Assembly (NCBI RefSeq): GCF_014851565.1
Contig: NZ_JACVAA010000008.1
Span: 181,154-245,153 of the forward strand
Length of the DNA stretch: 64,000 nt
From: Pseudomonas sp. PDM15
GTDB lineage: Bacteria; Pseudomonadota; Gammaproteobacteria; Pseudomonadales; Pseudomonadaceae
Reading direction: 5' to 3'
The translations under genes were made by a program, and so were the position numbers. Under the pieces are notes generated by a model. That model was given only the letters and a program-made list of their open reading frames with translations. It was not told the origin of the DNA and did not search any database. This document shows, piece by piece, positions 25,925 to 33,132 of the stretch (within the stretch, counting starts at the first letter, position 1; the number at the start of each line of letters is the position of its first letter).

Positions 25925-26049
25925 CTCTGCACCGCTCCGCCAGCCATTCACCGATCAGCCAGCCTGTCAGGTTCGGCTCACTTGGCACGATTGCCCCATC
26001 GAGGGCTCCTCGTGGAAGCCAGGTGTATCCATCACCGCTCCCCGAGGGA

Positions 26050-26277
26050 TCAGACGGCCGTTTGCGATTTCAGCAGGTCGATATCCACGATCTCCAGACC
26101 ACATCGATCCAGCCAGTCGATCGCCGACAGATTGCCCAGTGGCTGAGGCGGCTCGTCGCCGTAGGCATCCATGACGATCTTCTGTGCCACGGCCTTGTGG
26201 TTGGGCAGGGCAACTGCCCGCACCACGACCTTCTTCTGCAGGCCTGTTGCTGTTTGATAGGTGATAAGCCAGTCCAT
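26050..26277 (-). CDS. Hypothetical protein, 75 aa
   Basis: Small protein starting MDWLITYQTATGLQKKVVVRAV. The pattern of short strands and one central helix (HKAVAQKIVMDAYG) suggests a compact alpha/beta fold. The ATG at 26277 has AGGAAG 6 nt upstream; the frame is open to 26340 but the extra part looks non-coding. Function unknown. Confidence 0.6.
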   Translation of the reverse strand: MDWLITYQTATGLQKKVVVRAVALPNHKAVAQKIVMDAYGDEPPQPLGNLSAIDWLDRCGLEIVDIDLLKSQTAV

Positions 26278-26373
26278 TGCTCTTCCTAGTCGGATATAGG
26301 GGGCCGGAGTATCGCCAAACGGATTGTGGCAGGGGGCCATGACCGTGTTCCGGCAGGCCGGGAAGCCGAGCCT

Positions 26374-26814
26374 TCAGTACAGCCCTTCAGCCGCCTCGCG
26401 CATGAATATCTCCACTGTCTTGGGGCCGATGCCCTCGAACTCGATCAGGCGCCGTTCGAAGTCTGCGCGACTGCTGCTCTGCCGGTGCATCACGCTGAGC
26501 TTGCCGTCGTACTGCTCCTGAAGCTTACGGCACAACTTGAGCAGGCGTTCCGCAGTGGAGAGGTCGTAGCGCACATAGCGCGCCTCGCCGAGCATGCGCA
26601 CCAGCTCCGCCTTGCTGGCGCTGCCCAGCTTCTGCGGCGTATCGCGTTGATGCTGGTCGACGATGATGCGGTAGGCCTGTTCGGCAATGGACTGCTGGAT
26701 CGGCTTGCCGAAAAGAAAGCTCGCCACCAGCCATTTGAACAGCGCGGCGTCGCTGGCCTCGGCCAATCCCTCGGCCAGGCCGAGCTGCTGCGCCGTTATC
26801 GGTTTGCCGGCCAC
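26374..26814 (-). CDS. HhH-GPD-like DNA-binding protein
   Basis: Protein of 146 aa with a helix-hairpin-helix near its C-terminus (FEGIGPKTVEIFMREA), as in the endonuclease III / DNA glycosylase superfamily, and an N-terminal helical part (SDAALFKWLVASFLFGKPIQQS) that matches the start of HhH-GPD domains. It is about two thirds of the usual size, and I see neither the catalytic Lys/Asp pair in full nor an iron-sulfur cysteine cluster, so activity is doubtful. It may bind DNA without cutting. Confidence 0.7.
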   Translation of the reverse strand: MAGKPITAQQLGLAEGLAEASDAALFKWLVASFLFGKPIQQSIAEQAYRIIVDQHQRDTPQKLGSASKAELVRMLGEARYVRYDLSTAERLLKLCRKLQEQYDGKLSVMHRQSSSRADFERRLIEFEGIGPKTVEIFMREAAEGLY

Positions 26815-26833
26815 GGGTCAAAGAAGGTGGCGG

Positions 26834-27145
26834 TCATTGGCCTTCCTGCTGGCCGCCTCGACCTTGGGCGTTCAGCGCGCCGATAAGGTTGCCGTGGCCA
26901 TGGCCTTCTTCACGCTGCACCGGCGAGCCGCGCCTGTTCCACAGACGCTCGTGGAAGTAGAACGCCACGGTGTTGCAGGCCGGCTCGATCAGGGCGATCA
27001 GGCCCCCGGTCAGCAGGCTGCCCGTGAGCAGGTAGGCGACGGTGAATGCGATGGAGAAGTGCAGTAGCGCAAAGCTCAGAGTCTTCAGCAGGGGCTGTTG
27101 CGCCTGAGCGCTAGCCCCGCAACAACCGCGAAAGACAGCTCTCAT
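26834..27145 (-). CDS. DUF2061 membrane protein
   Basis: Inner-membrane protein of 103 aa. The DUF2061 signature is clear: KTLSFALLHFSIAFTVAYLL, then a second hydrophobic segment GGLIALIEPACNTVAFYFHE with RLWNR. Two membrane spans are predicted. The C-terminal tail is polar and Gly/His-rich. The ATG at 27145 overlaps the upstream stop codon by 4 nt (ATGA), so it is translationally coupled to the 60-aa protein before it. The family function is unknown. Confidence 0.8.
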   Translation of the reverse strand: MRAVFRGCCGASAQAQQPLLKTLSFALLHFSIAFTVAYLLTGSLLTGGLIALIEPACNTVAFYFHERLWNRRGSPVQREEGHGHGNLIGALNAQGRGGQQEGQ

Positions 27146-27324
27146 CGCGTGTCTCCGAGACCGGGCGTCGTGGAGTGATTTAGGAGTTGGGTCAGTTCCG
27201 ACGGATGCGCCTTGAAGCACTCGGCCATGGCAAGTCTCTGCGCGCTGAGCTGCTGTTCCGCTGGCTGCGCCTCGGCATGCCCATTACGCAGGCAACCGGT
27301 CAGTTTGTCTCGCTTTTCAGCCAT
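27142..27324 (-). CDS. Hypothetical protein, 60 aa
   Basis: Short hydrophilic protein starting MAEKRDKLTGCLRNGHAEAQ. GGAGGA lies 11 nt before the ATG at 27324; a longer frame to 27390 begins with less protein-like sequence. It is coupled to the DUF2061 gene through an ATGA overlap, which supports it being real. No known domain. Confidence 0.6.
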   Translation of the reverse strand: MAEKRDKLTGCLRNGHAEAQPAEQQLSAQRLAMAECFKAHPSELTQLLNHSTTPGLGDTR

Positions 27325-27447
27325 CGCATTGTTCCTCCGGGGAGCGGCCATGTATGTCGGAAGCCGGTTTACCCTCGGTGGTTCAAACAAATTGCAAGCG
27401 CGAACAAGCTAAACGCCGATGCCAGAGCGGACGTGCTGAGCGTGGCC

Positions 27448-28557
27448 TCAGCCCGCCAACGCAACCGGCAGCAGCAGCTCCACGCGCGCCAGATCGCCCT
27501 GGTTGCTGAACTGCACTTCGCCGCCGAAGCTCTCCGCCAGCGCCTTGACGATCGGCAGGCCGAGGCCCCAGCCCTTGGTGTCGCTGCGGCTGGAGATGAA
27601 GTAGGGGGTGGCCAGGTTGTCCAGCACTTCCTCGGGGAAGTTGCCGTGATTGGTCACCACCAGCGTGACGAAGTCGCCTTTCTGGCCCTGCTCGATGCGG
27701 ATCGGCTTGAGCGCCTGGCCGTGCTTGGCGGCGTTGCCAATCAGGTTGTCGAAAATGCGCAGGAACGCCGAGCGGTCCCAGGCTATCTGCAGCTCGGGGC
27801 TCTCCAGTTGCAGCTCCAGCGGGTTTTCCAGCTGCAGGGCGAGGTTGGCCACGGCGTCGCGTAGCAGCATGCCCAGCTCCATGCTCTCGCTCATCAGCTT
27901 GATGCCTCCGCCGACGCTGACGTGAGAGATGTCCAGCAGGTTGCCCACCATCTCGTCGATGCGCCGCAGGTTGTCCTGCAACACGGCGAGCAGATCCTCG
28001 GTGCGACGCGCCGGGTTGCGCTGCATCAGTCCGGTGGCCATCACCGCTGCCGACAGCGGCGAGCGCAGGTCGTGGCTGAAGGAGCGCATGAAGCGTTCGA
28101 GCATGACCTTTTCCTTGCTCAGCTGCTCGTTGCGCGCCTCGGCCCAGTTGCGCTGGCGCTCGATGCGCTCCATCCGGGTACTGCTTTTCATCAGGCTGGT
28201 AATGGTCGCCAGCACCTCATCCGGGTTGATCGGATGGGTCAGGTAGGCGCGGGCGCCGGTGTTCAGCCCGGTCGCCTTGTCCTTGCCGCTGACGAAGGTG
28301 GCCGAGATATTGATGATCGCCGGCAGTCGCGAAGGCCCCAGGCTCTGCTCGGCCTTCTGGATCAGCTCGAAGCCGGTCATGTCAGGCAGATTGATGTCGA
28401 GGATCACCAGGTCGACGCCCTCGATCATCAGAGCCAATCCCTCGGCACCCGTACCGGCTTCCAGGATCTGGAAGTTCGCCTCGCTGGACAGGATCTTGCG
28501 CAGCACATAGCGGTTGGCTTCCATGTCGTCGACGATGAGGACTCGTCTAGTGCGCAT
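27448..28557 (-). CDS. Receiver-histidine kinase protein
   Basis: Signal protein of 369 aa: a receiver domain (residues 1-120, phospho-acceptor Asp54 in VILDINLPDM) joined to a HisKA dimerisation domain (His162 in SFSHDLRSPLS) and a HATPase_c domain (NLIGNAAKHG, GWGLGLPIVKALAE). It has no membrane span. It is the last gene of the six-gene stressosome-type operon and overlaps the preceding kinase by 11 nt, so it probably takes phosphate from that kinase's chain or answers it. GGAGGAG precedes the ATG. No output domain is seen. Confidence 0.9.
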   Translation of the reverse strand: MRTRRVLIVDDMEANRYVLRKILSSEANFQILEAGTGAEGLALMIEGVDLVILDINLPDMTGFELIQKAEQSLGPSRLPAIINISATFVSGKDKATGLNTGARAYLTHPINPDEVLATITSLMKSSTRMERIERQRNWAEARNEQLSKEKVMLERFMRSFSHDLRSPLSAAVMATGLMQRNPARRTEDLLAVLQDNLRRIDEMVGNLLDISHVSVGGGIKLMSESMELGMLLRDAVANLALQLENPLELQLESPELQIAWDRSAFLRIFDNLIGNAAKHGQALKPIRIEQGQKGDFVTLVVTNHGNFPEEVLDNLATPYFISSRSDTKGWGLGLPIVKALAESFGGEVQFSNQGDLARVELLLPVALAG

Positions 28558-30310
28558 CGCGTTGCTCCTCCGCCAGGCGTCTAACGTGTTGCAGAACCTG
28601 CTCAGCGTAGTCCGGATGCGACTTGTTCAGAATCGCCCGGCTGTGGCGCCGCAGATGTTCCAGTGCCGGCCCCGCGAGCGGCTTGGAAGTGTTGATCAGC
28701 ACGCGCGCGTGCATGCTCCAGTCCATGCTGTCGAGCAGGTCCTCGCCGGAGATATCCGGCAGGTCCAGGTCAAGGAAGATGATATCGGGGCGTACGGCAT
28801 GCAATTTGTCGATGCTCGACGTGGCGTTGACCGCCTCGATGATCACCGGATGGTAGGGCTGCAGCAGGCGCGACAACAGGTAACGGTCGGCCTCGCTATC
28901 ATCGATCAGCAGGATGTTGATGCCGCTCAGGTCGAGCGCCGCCGGCTCGGGCGCCTGCTGGTCGTACACGCGGGCTATTTGCAGCAGGAAACGGCTGCCA
29001 CACCCCAGCTCGCTGTCCAGGCTGATCTCGCCGCGCAGCAGGTGTGCCAGGCGCTGCGCCACGGGCAGGCCGAGACCGGTTCCCTGGATCTGCGGGGTTG
29101 CGGGGGTGCGCACCCGCAGGAATTCCTCGAAGACCCGGCTGTGATTCTCTGCCTCGATGCCTATGCCGGTGTCTTCCACCAGGAACTCGACGCTCTGATC
29201 GTCCGGCAGATAGGTGCGTACGCTGACCTTGCCGCTGGGGGTGTACTTGAAGGCATTGCCGATCAGGTTGCGCATGATCTGGAACAGGCGGTGGCGGTCG
29301 GTTTCCAGCACCACGTCATGGGGGGCGCCGAGTACTTCCCAGGCCAGCGCCGGGTAGCGCTGGGCCAGGGCACCGGTGAACTGACGCAGCTGTTCGACGA
29401 AGTCGGCGAGGGTGAAGCGCACCGGGGTGATCTCGATGCGCCCGGACTCGGCCTCGGACAGGTCGAGCAGCTCGTTGACCAGTTCGGACAGCTCGGAGGC
29501 GGCTTCGCTGATGAACTCGACCTGCTTGTATTGCTCGGGATTGAGCGGCCCGTCCACACCCTTGAGCAGCATCTTGCTGATGTTCTCGACGATGTTGATC
29601 GGCGTGCGAATCTCGTGGGTCATGTTGGCGAAGAAGCGGCTCTTCGACTGGCTGGCGGCACGCAGCTCGTCGGTAGCCTTCTCCAGCTCGGAATACAGCG
29701 CCACCACGCCCTTGTTGGTGTTCTCCAGCTCCACGTTGGTGGCCTCCAGCTCGAACTGCTTGTTCTGCAGCTCGGCGGTGGTCAGCAGCAGTTCCTTGCC
29801 GCGCACCTGCAGTTCGACATAAGGGTCGGCGACGCCATCGCTCTGCAGTTGTTCGCGGATCTCCTGGAATTGCGCCACCGAGGGATAGGTGCGCGGAGGG
29901 TAGATCGCCTTGACGCCACGGATGCGGGTGCCGCTGTCGGAGGTGTGGATCTCGAAGTCGTCCATCAATCGCTGGGCGCCGCGCAGCCCTACGCCCATGC
30001 CTGTTGGCGAGATGTAGCTGCCGTCGAGAATGCTGTTGATGGCGGCTATGCCGGGCCCATGGTCTTCGGCGATAAAGCGCAGGCCGCAGAGCTGGCCGGC
30101 CTTGTTCTCCACCAGCTCGAACAGGAACACACCCTGGCCGGCGTACTGGTAGATGTTGCGGGCCAGCTCCGATACCGAGGTGGCGAAGCGGATCTGCTCC
30201 AGCTGTGACAGGTCGAGCCAAGCGGCGATGCGCTTGGCGCTCTGGCGACAGGTGACCACGTCGACCTCTTCCCGGATCTCTATGGATACGATGCGCCGCA
30301 CCTTATGCAT
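28547..30310 (-). CDS. Hybrid histidine kinase with N-terminal RsbT-like domain
   Basis: Cytoplasmic hybrid kinase of 587 aa. Residues about 8-135 form an RsbT-type GHKL ATPase: N-box VSELARNIYQYAG, G1 box AEDHGPGIAAI, G2 box GMGVGLRGAQRLMDDF. A coiled coil follows (about 170-215), then HisKA (His232 in FANMTHEIRTPIN), HATPase_c (DTGIGI, GTGLGLPVAQRLA) and a C-terminal receiver domain (IIFLDLDLPDISG). An RsbT-like module in place of a usual sensor suggests that it docks onto, or is switched by, the RsbR/RsbS complex. It overlaps the phosphatase gene by 8 nt. Confidence 0.88.
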   Translation of the reverse strand: MHKVRRIVSIEIREEVDVVTCRQSAKRIAAWLDLSQLEQIRFATSVSELARNIYQYAGQGVFLFELVENKAGQLCGLRFIAEDHGPGIAAINSILDGSYISPTGMGVGLRGAQRLMDDFEIHTSDSGTRIRGVKAIYPPRTYPSVAQFQEIREQLQSDGVADPYVELQVRGKELLLTTAELQNKQFELEATNVELENTNKGVVALYSELEKATDELRAASQSKSRFFANMTHEIRTPINIVENISKMLLKGVDGPLNPEQYKQVEFISEAASELSELVNELLDLSEAESGRIEITPVRFTLADFVEQLRQFTGALAQRYPALAWEVLGAPHDVVLETDRHRLFQIMRNLIGNAFKYTPSGKVSVRTYLPDDQSVEFLVEDTGIGIEAENHSRVFEEFLRVRTPATPQIQGTGLGLPVAQRLAHLLRGEISLDSELGCGSRFLLQIARVYDQQAPEPAALDLSGINILLIDDSEADRYLLSRLLQPYHPVIIEAVNATSSIDKLHAVRPDIIFLDLDLPDISGEDLLDSMDWSMHARVLINTSKPLAGPALEHLRRHSRAILNKSHPDYAEQVLQHVRRLAEEQRDAH

Positions 30311-31277
30311 ACTTCATTACCACCATGGTTGCGTCGTCGTTGTGCCGGCGGAAGTCGCGGTGCAGCACCGCCGCAATCACGGCCGGGTGGCGCCCGACCA
30401 GCCCGGGGTAGCTGGTCAGGTCGAAGCGGGTGCTGATGCCGTCCGAGGCCATCAGCAATACGGTGGTGGGCGACCATGGATAGCTGAAGCTCTGGATCCT
30501 GCCGATCCGGTAGCCCACCGTGCCGTTGCCGGACACCATGCTGCGGCTGCGCCCGTCGTGCAGCACGCCGGCGATGTTGCCGATGCCGCAGAAGCGTACC
30601 TGGGACTGTTGCGGCAGCACCTCCGCCAGGGCCACGGCCCCGCCGCGGGTCGACATCAGTACTCGGTGCATTCGTTCGAGTAGTGTTTCCAGCGCAAGGT
30701 TCGGGTCGTGTTCGCGGAACAGATCGCGTGCCTTGCGGCTGGCTTCGTTGGCGGCGTAACCATGGCCCAGCCCGTCGCACACCAGCAGGCGGTTACCGCT
30801 GACCGCCCAGGCATCGCCGCATAGCTCCTCGCCCGGGTAGGGCAGAGATACACCCGCCGAAATCAGCGGCCCCATGGAGGGCTGCAGATGAAACTGGGCC
30901 AGCACCACGGTGCCGCGCTCGGGCTGGGAATAGATATCGAAGCGGTCGGAGAGACGACTGATGGCGCCCAGGCCGGCGCCCATGGTGCCCTTGCTGGAGT
31001 AGCTGTCGGCCAGGCAGCGGGCGACATCGGCCATGCCGGGGCCACGGTCCACCGCGAGCAGTTCCAGGCGGCTGTCGTCCTGGTAATACAGCAGTTCGCC
31101 ACCGCTGGCATGGATCACCAGGTTGCGCGCCATCTCCTGTACCACCACGCCGATGCGGCCGAGCAGCGACTCATCGGTTGTCAGGCGGCGGGCCAGATGG
31201 ACGATGGCGCGGCGTGCAGCGTCGGCGTGCGCGGTATGGCTGATGGGGTAGGCGTTCTGCGTGGAGCGTTCGCTCAT
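30303..31277 (-). CDS. RsbX-like phosphatase fused to an RsbT-like domain
   Basis: Protein of 324 aa with two parts. Residues about 15-130 are a GHKL ATPase like RsbT (VVQEMARNLVIHASGGE, DRGPGMADV, MGAGLGAISRLSDRFDI). The C-terminal half is a PP2C/SpoIIE-type phosphatase (GEELCGDAWAV, LLVCDGLGHGYAANEASRKA, LLMASDGIS, HNDDATMVV) with metal-binding Asp residues in place. RsbX in Bacillus dephosphorylates RsbS and RsbR. The ATG at 31277 gives a 4-nt ATGA overlap with rsbT and has GGAAG upstream; the start at 31289 was rejected. Confidence 0.88.
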   Translation of the reverse strand: MSERSTQNAYPISHTAHADAARRAIVHLARRLTTDESLLGRIGVVVQEMARNLVIHASGGELLYYQDDSRLELLAVDRGPGMADVARCLADSYSSKGTMGAGLGAISRLSDRFDIYSQPERGTVVLAQFHLQPSMGPLISAGVSLPYPGEELCGDAWAVSGNRLLVCDGLGHGYAANEASRKARDLFREHDPNLALETLLERMHRVLMSTRGGAVALAEVLPQQSQVRFCGIGNIAGVLHDGRSRSMVSGNGTVGYRIGRIQSFSYPWSPTTVLLMASDGISTRFDLTSYPGLVGRHPAVIAAVLHRDFRRHNDDATMVVMKYA

Positions 31278-31669
31278 CTCCACTTCCATAGCTCCACGGT
31301 GGTTCCGGCGCCGGGCTGACTGTCGATGGCGAACTCATCCACCAGACGACGCGAACCGCTGAGGCCGAGACCCAGGCCGCTGCCCGAGGTGTAGCCGTCG
31401 ACCAGGGCGCGCTCGATATCGGCGATGCCCGGCCCCTGGTCGCGGATGATCAGGCGCACGGCCGCACGACCCTCGCGGCTGGCGAGCTCCAGCAGGCATT
31501 CTCCACCATTGCCGTAGATCAGCGCGTTACGCGCAATCTCGCTGGCCGCGGTGACTATCTTGGTCTGGGAGACCAGGCCCAGGCGGGCTTGCTCGGCGAG
31601 TTTGCGGACCTGCTGGCGGATGATGACGATGTCAGTTTCCTGCTTCAGAGGGAGCGTCTGCGTCTTCAC
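31274..31669 (-). CDS. rsbT: RsbT-like serine/threonine kinase
   Basis: Switch kinase of the stressosome, 131 aa. It has the GHKL motifs ASEIARNALIYGNGGE, IIRDQGPGIADIERAL and SGLGLGLSGSRRLVDEF. By analogy with Bacillus and Vibrio it phosphorylates the STAS domains of RsbR and RsbS under stress and is then released to act on a partner. The start is GTG at 31669 with GGGGAG 8 nt upstream; it overlaps rsbS by 38 nt. Confidence 0.9.
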   Translation of the reverse strand: MKTQTLPLKQETDIVIIRQQVRKLAEQARLGLVSQTKIVTAASEIARNALIYGNGGECLLELASREGRAAVRLIIRDQGPGIADIERALVDGYTSGSGLGLGLSGSRRLVDEFAIDSQPGAGTTVELWKWR

Positions 31670-32054
31670 TCTCGGGCTCCCCGGCGATGTCGTCCTCGTT
31701 CACGCTGTTCTCCAGCCAGCGCATGCCTTTCTCGATGTTCAGCGCGGTGGCGATGCCCTCCAGGGACAGGCCCAGCTCCACCAGGGTGATGGCCACGGCC
31801 GGCTGCATGCCGACCACTATCACCTTGGCATCGAGAATCCGTGAGACGTTGGCTATATGCGACAGCATGCGGCCGATGAAGGAGTCGACTATCTCCAGGG
31901 AAGAAATATCGATCAGCACGCCCTTGGCCTTGTGGCGCACGATCTGCTCGGTGAGGTCTTCCTGCAGGTCCAGCGCCAGTTGGTCGTGCATGTCGACCTG
32001 GATGCTGAGCAGCAGGTACTTGCCCATCTTGAGAATTGGAATGCGATCTACCAT
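31632..32054 (-). CDS. rsbS: RsbS-like STAS-domain protein
   Basis: STAS protein of 140 aa that forms the stressosome scaffold with RsbR. KGVLIDISSLEIVDSFIGRM carries Ser58, which aligns with the phosphorylated serine of Bacillus RsbS, followed by KVIVVGMQPAVAITLVELGL. It ends with an acidic tail (EDDIAGEPESEDADAPSE) about 20 residues longer than usual. The start is the ATG at 32054; the much longer frame that runs to 32966 is an out-of-frame reading of rsbR. Confidence 0.9.
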   Translation of the reverse strand: MVDRIPILKMGKYLLLSIQVDMHDQLALDLQEDLTEQIVRHKAKGVLIDISSLEIVDSFIGRMLSHIANVSRILDAKVIVVGMQPAVAITLVELGLSLEGIATALNIEKGMRWLENSVNEDDIAGEPESEDADAPSEAGN

Positions 32055-32065
32055 AGCGCTGTCCC

Positions 32066-32905
32066 TTAGCGTGCCTTGGCATTGACCAGACGGACGTCCA
32101 GCTCTTTGAGCGCCAGCTTGAAGGCGTCGGACAGCGAAGCCTTGGTCACCACATCGCCCAGCTCGACGCCCAGGTGCACGATGGTCGCCGCGATCTGCGG
32201 GCGGATGCCGCTGATGATGCAGCGGGCGCCCATCAGCTTGGCCGCGGTGATGGTCTTGAGCAGGTGCTGAGCCACCATGGTGTCCACGGTCGGCACGCCG
32301 GTGATATCGATGATGGCGATGTCCGACTCGGTCTCGACGATCTTCTGCAGCAGCGACTCCATGACGATCTGCGTGCGGTTGCTGTCCAGCGCGCCGATCA
32401 GCGGCACCGCCAGCACGCCATCCCAGAGCTGGACCACGGGGGTGGAGAGTTCCAGCAGGCTTTCCTGCTGTTCGCGGATCACCGACTCGCGCCCGGTCAT
32501 GTAGTACTCGACGCTGAACAGGCCGAGCTTGTCGATCAGCTTGCTGATCAGCCAGACCAGGTTGATGGCATTGTCGCCCTGGCTCTGCACCAGGTCGAAC
32601 AGCGGCTCCTTGAGGGAGAATATGAAAGTGGCCGTCTCGGATGGGGTGAAACCCTGGCGCGCCTGGGTCACCGACAGTCGTTCGAGCTGCGCCATCAGCG
32701 GCTTCCAGGCTGCCGTTTCGATATCGTCCGAGCCTTGCGCCAGGGCGATGGTCACGGCCTTGAGCAGCTCGCGGGAGCTCTCCTGGATGGCGCGCTCGTC
32801 GATCAGGTCGATGCGGATACCGGCGGCGCGCTGGGCGGCCATCCACTTGTCCAGCAGTTGTTCTTCGTTCTGTTTGAGAAGCTCGGCAAGCTGAGAAACG
32901 GACAT
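32066..32905 (-). CDS. rsbR: RsbR-like sensor with STAS domain
   Basis: Stressosome sensor of 279 aa. The N-terminal half (about 1-150) is helical and globin-like, as in RsbR paralogues, and would hold the stress-sensing site; I see no haem-binding motif I can be sure of. The C-terminal STAS domain has AIIDITGVPTVDTMVAQHLL and the second region ISGIRPQIAATIVHLGVEL, which contain the threonines phosphorylated by RsbT in Bacillus. The ATG at 32905 has GGAAAT 9 nt upstream. It is the first gene of the six-gene operon. Confidence 0.9.
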   Translation of the reverse strand: MSVSQLAELLKQNEEQLLDKWMAAQRAAGIRIDLIDERAIQESSRELLKAVTIALAQGSDDIETAAWKPLMAQLERLSVTQARQGFTPSETATFIFSLKEPLFDLVQSQGDNAINLVWLISKLIDKLGLFSVEYYMTGRESVIREQQESLLELSTPVVQLWDGVLAVPLIGALDSNRTQIVMESLLQKIVETESDIAIIDITGVPTVDTMVAQHLLKTITAAKLMGARCIISGIRPQIAATIVHLGVELGDVVTKASLSDAFKLALKELDVRLVNAKAR

Positions 32906-33132
32906 CGCGGATTTCCTTTCGCGGGGGATTAACAATGCCGCTGACACTAGCACTCGTGAACGACAAGCCGAGTGACAGGAAGCGCAGCGGCGGAATGGAT
33001 GTAAAACGGACCGACAGGAAAAAAGGGAGTTCAACATTTCTCCAGCAGAGTTCCTGATCGCTGTAGTGCGGCTTGCTTCACTGATAGGGCGCGTGTGGCT
33101 GGGCAGCGACCCGTATCAGTTGGCCGCACATA

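Noticed and set aside
28514..30208. 564-aa plus-strand frame opposite the hybrid kinase
   Set aside because: Antisense shadow of a gene with intact kinase motifs; no ribosome binding site.
31632..32966. 444-aa minus-strand frame containing RsbS
   Set aside because: Residues before MVDRIPILKM are an out-of-frame reading of rsbR, so RsbS starts at 32054.
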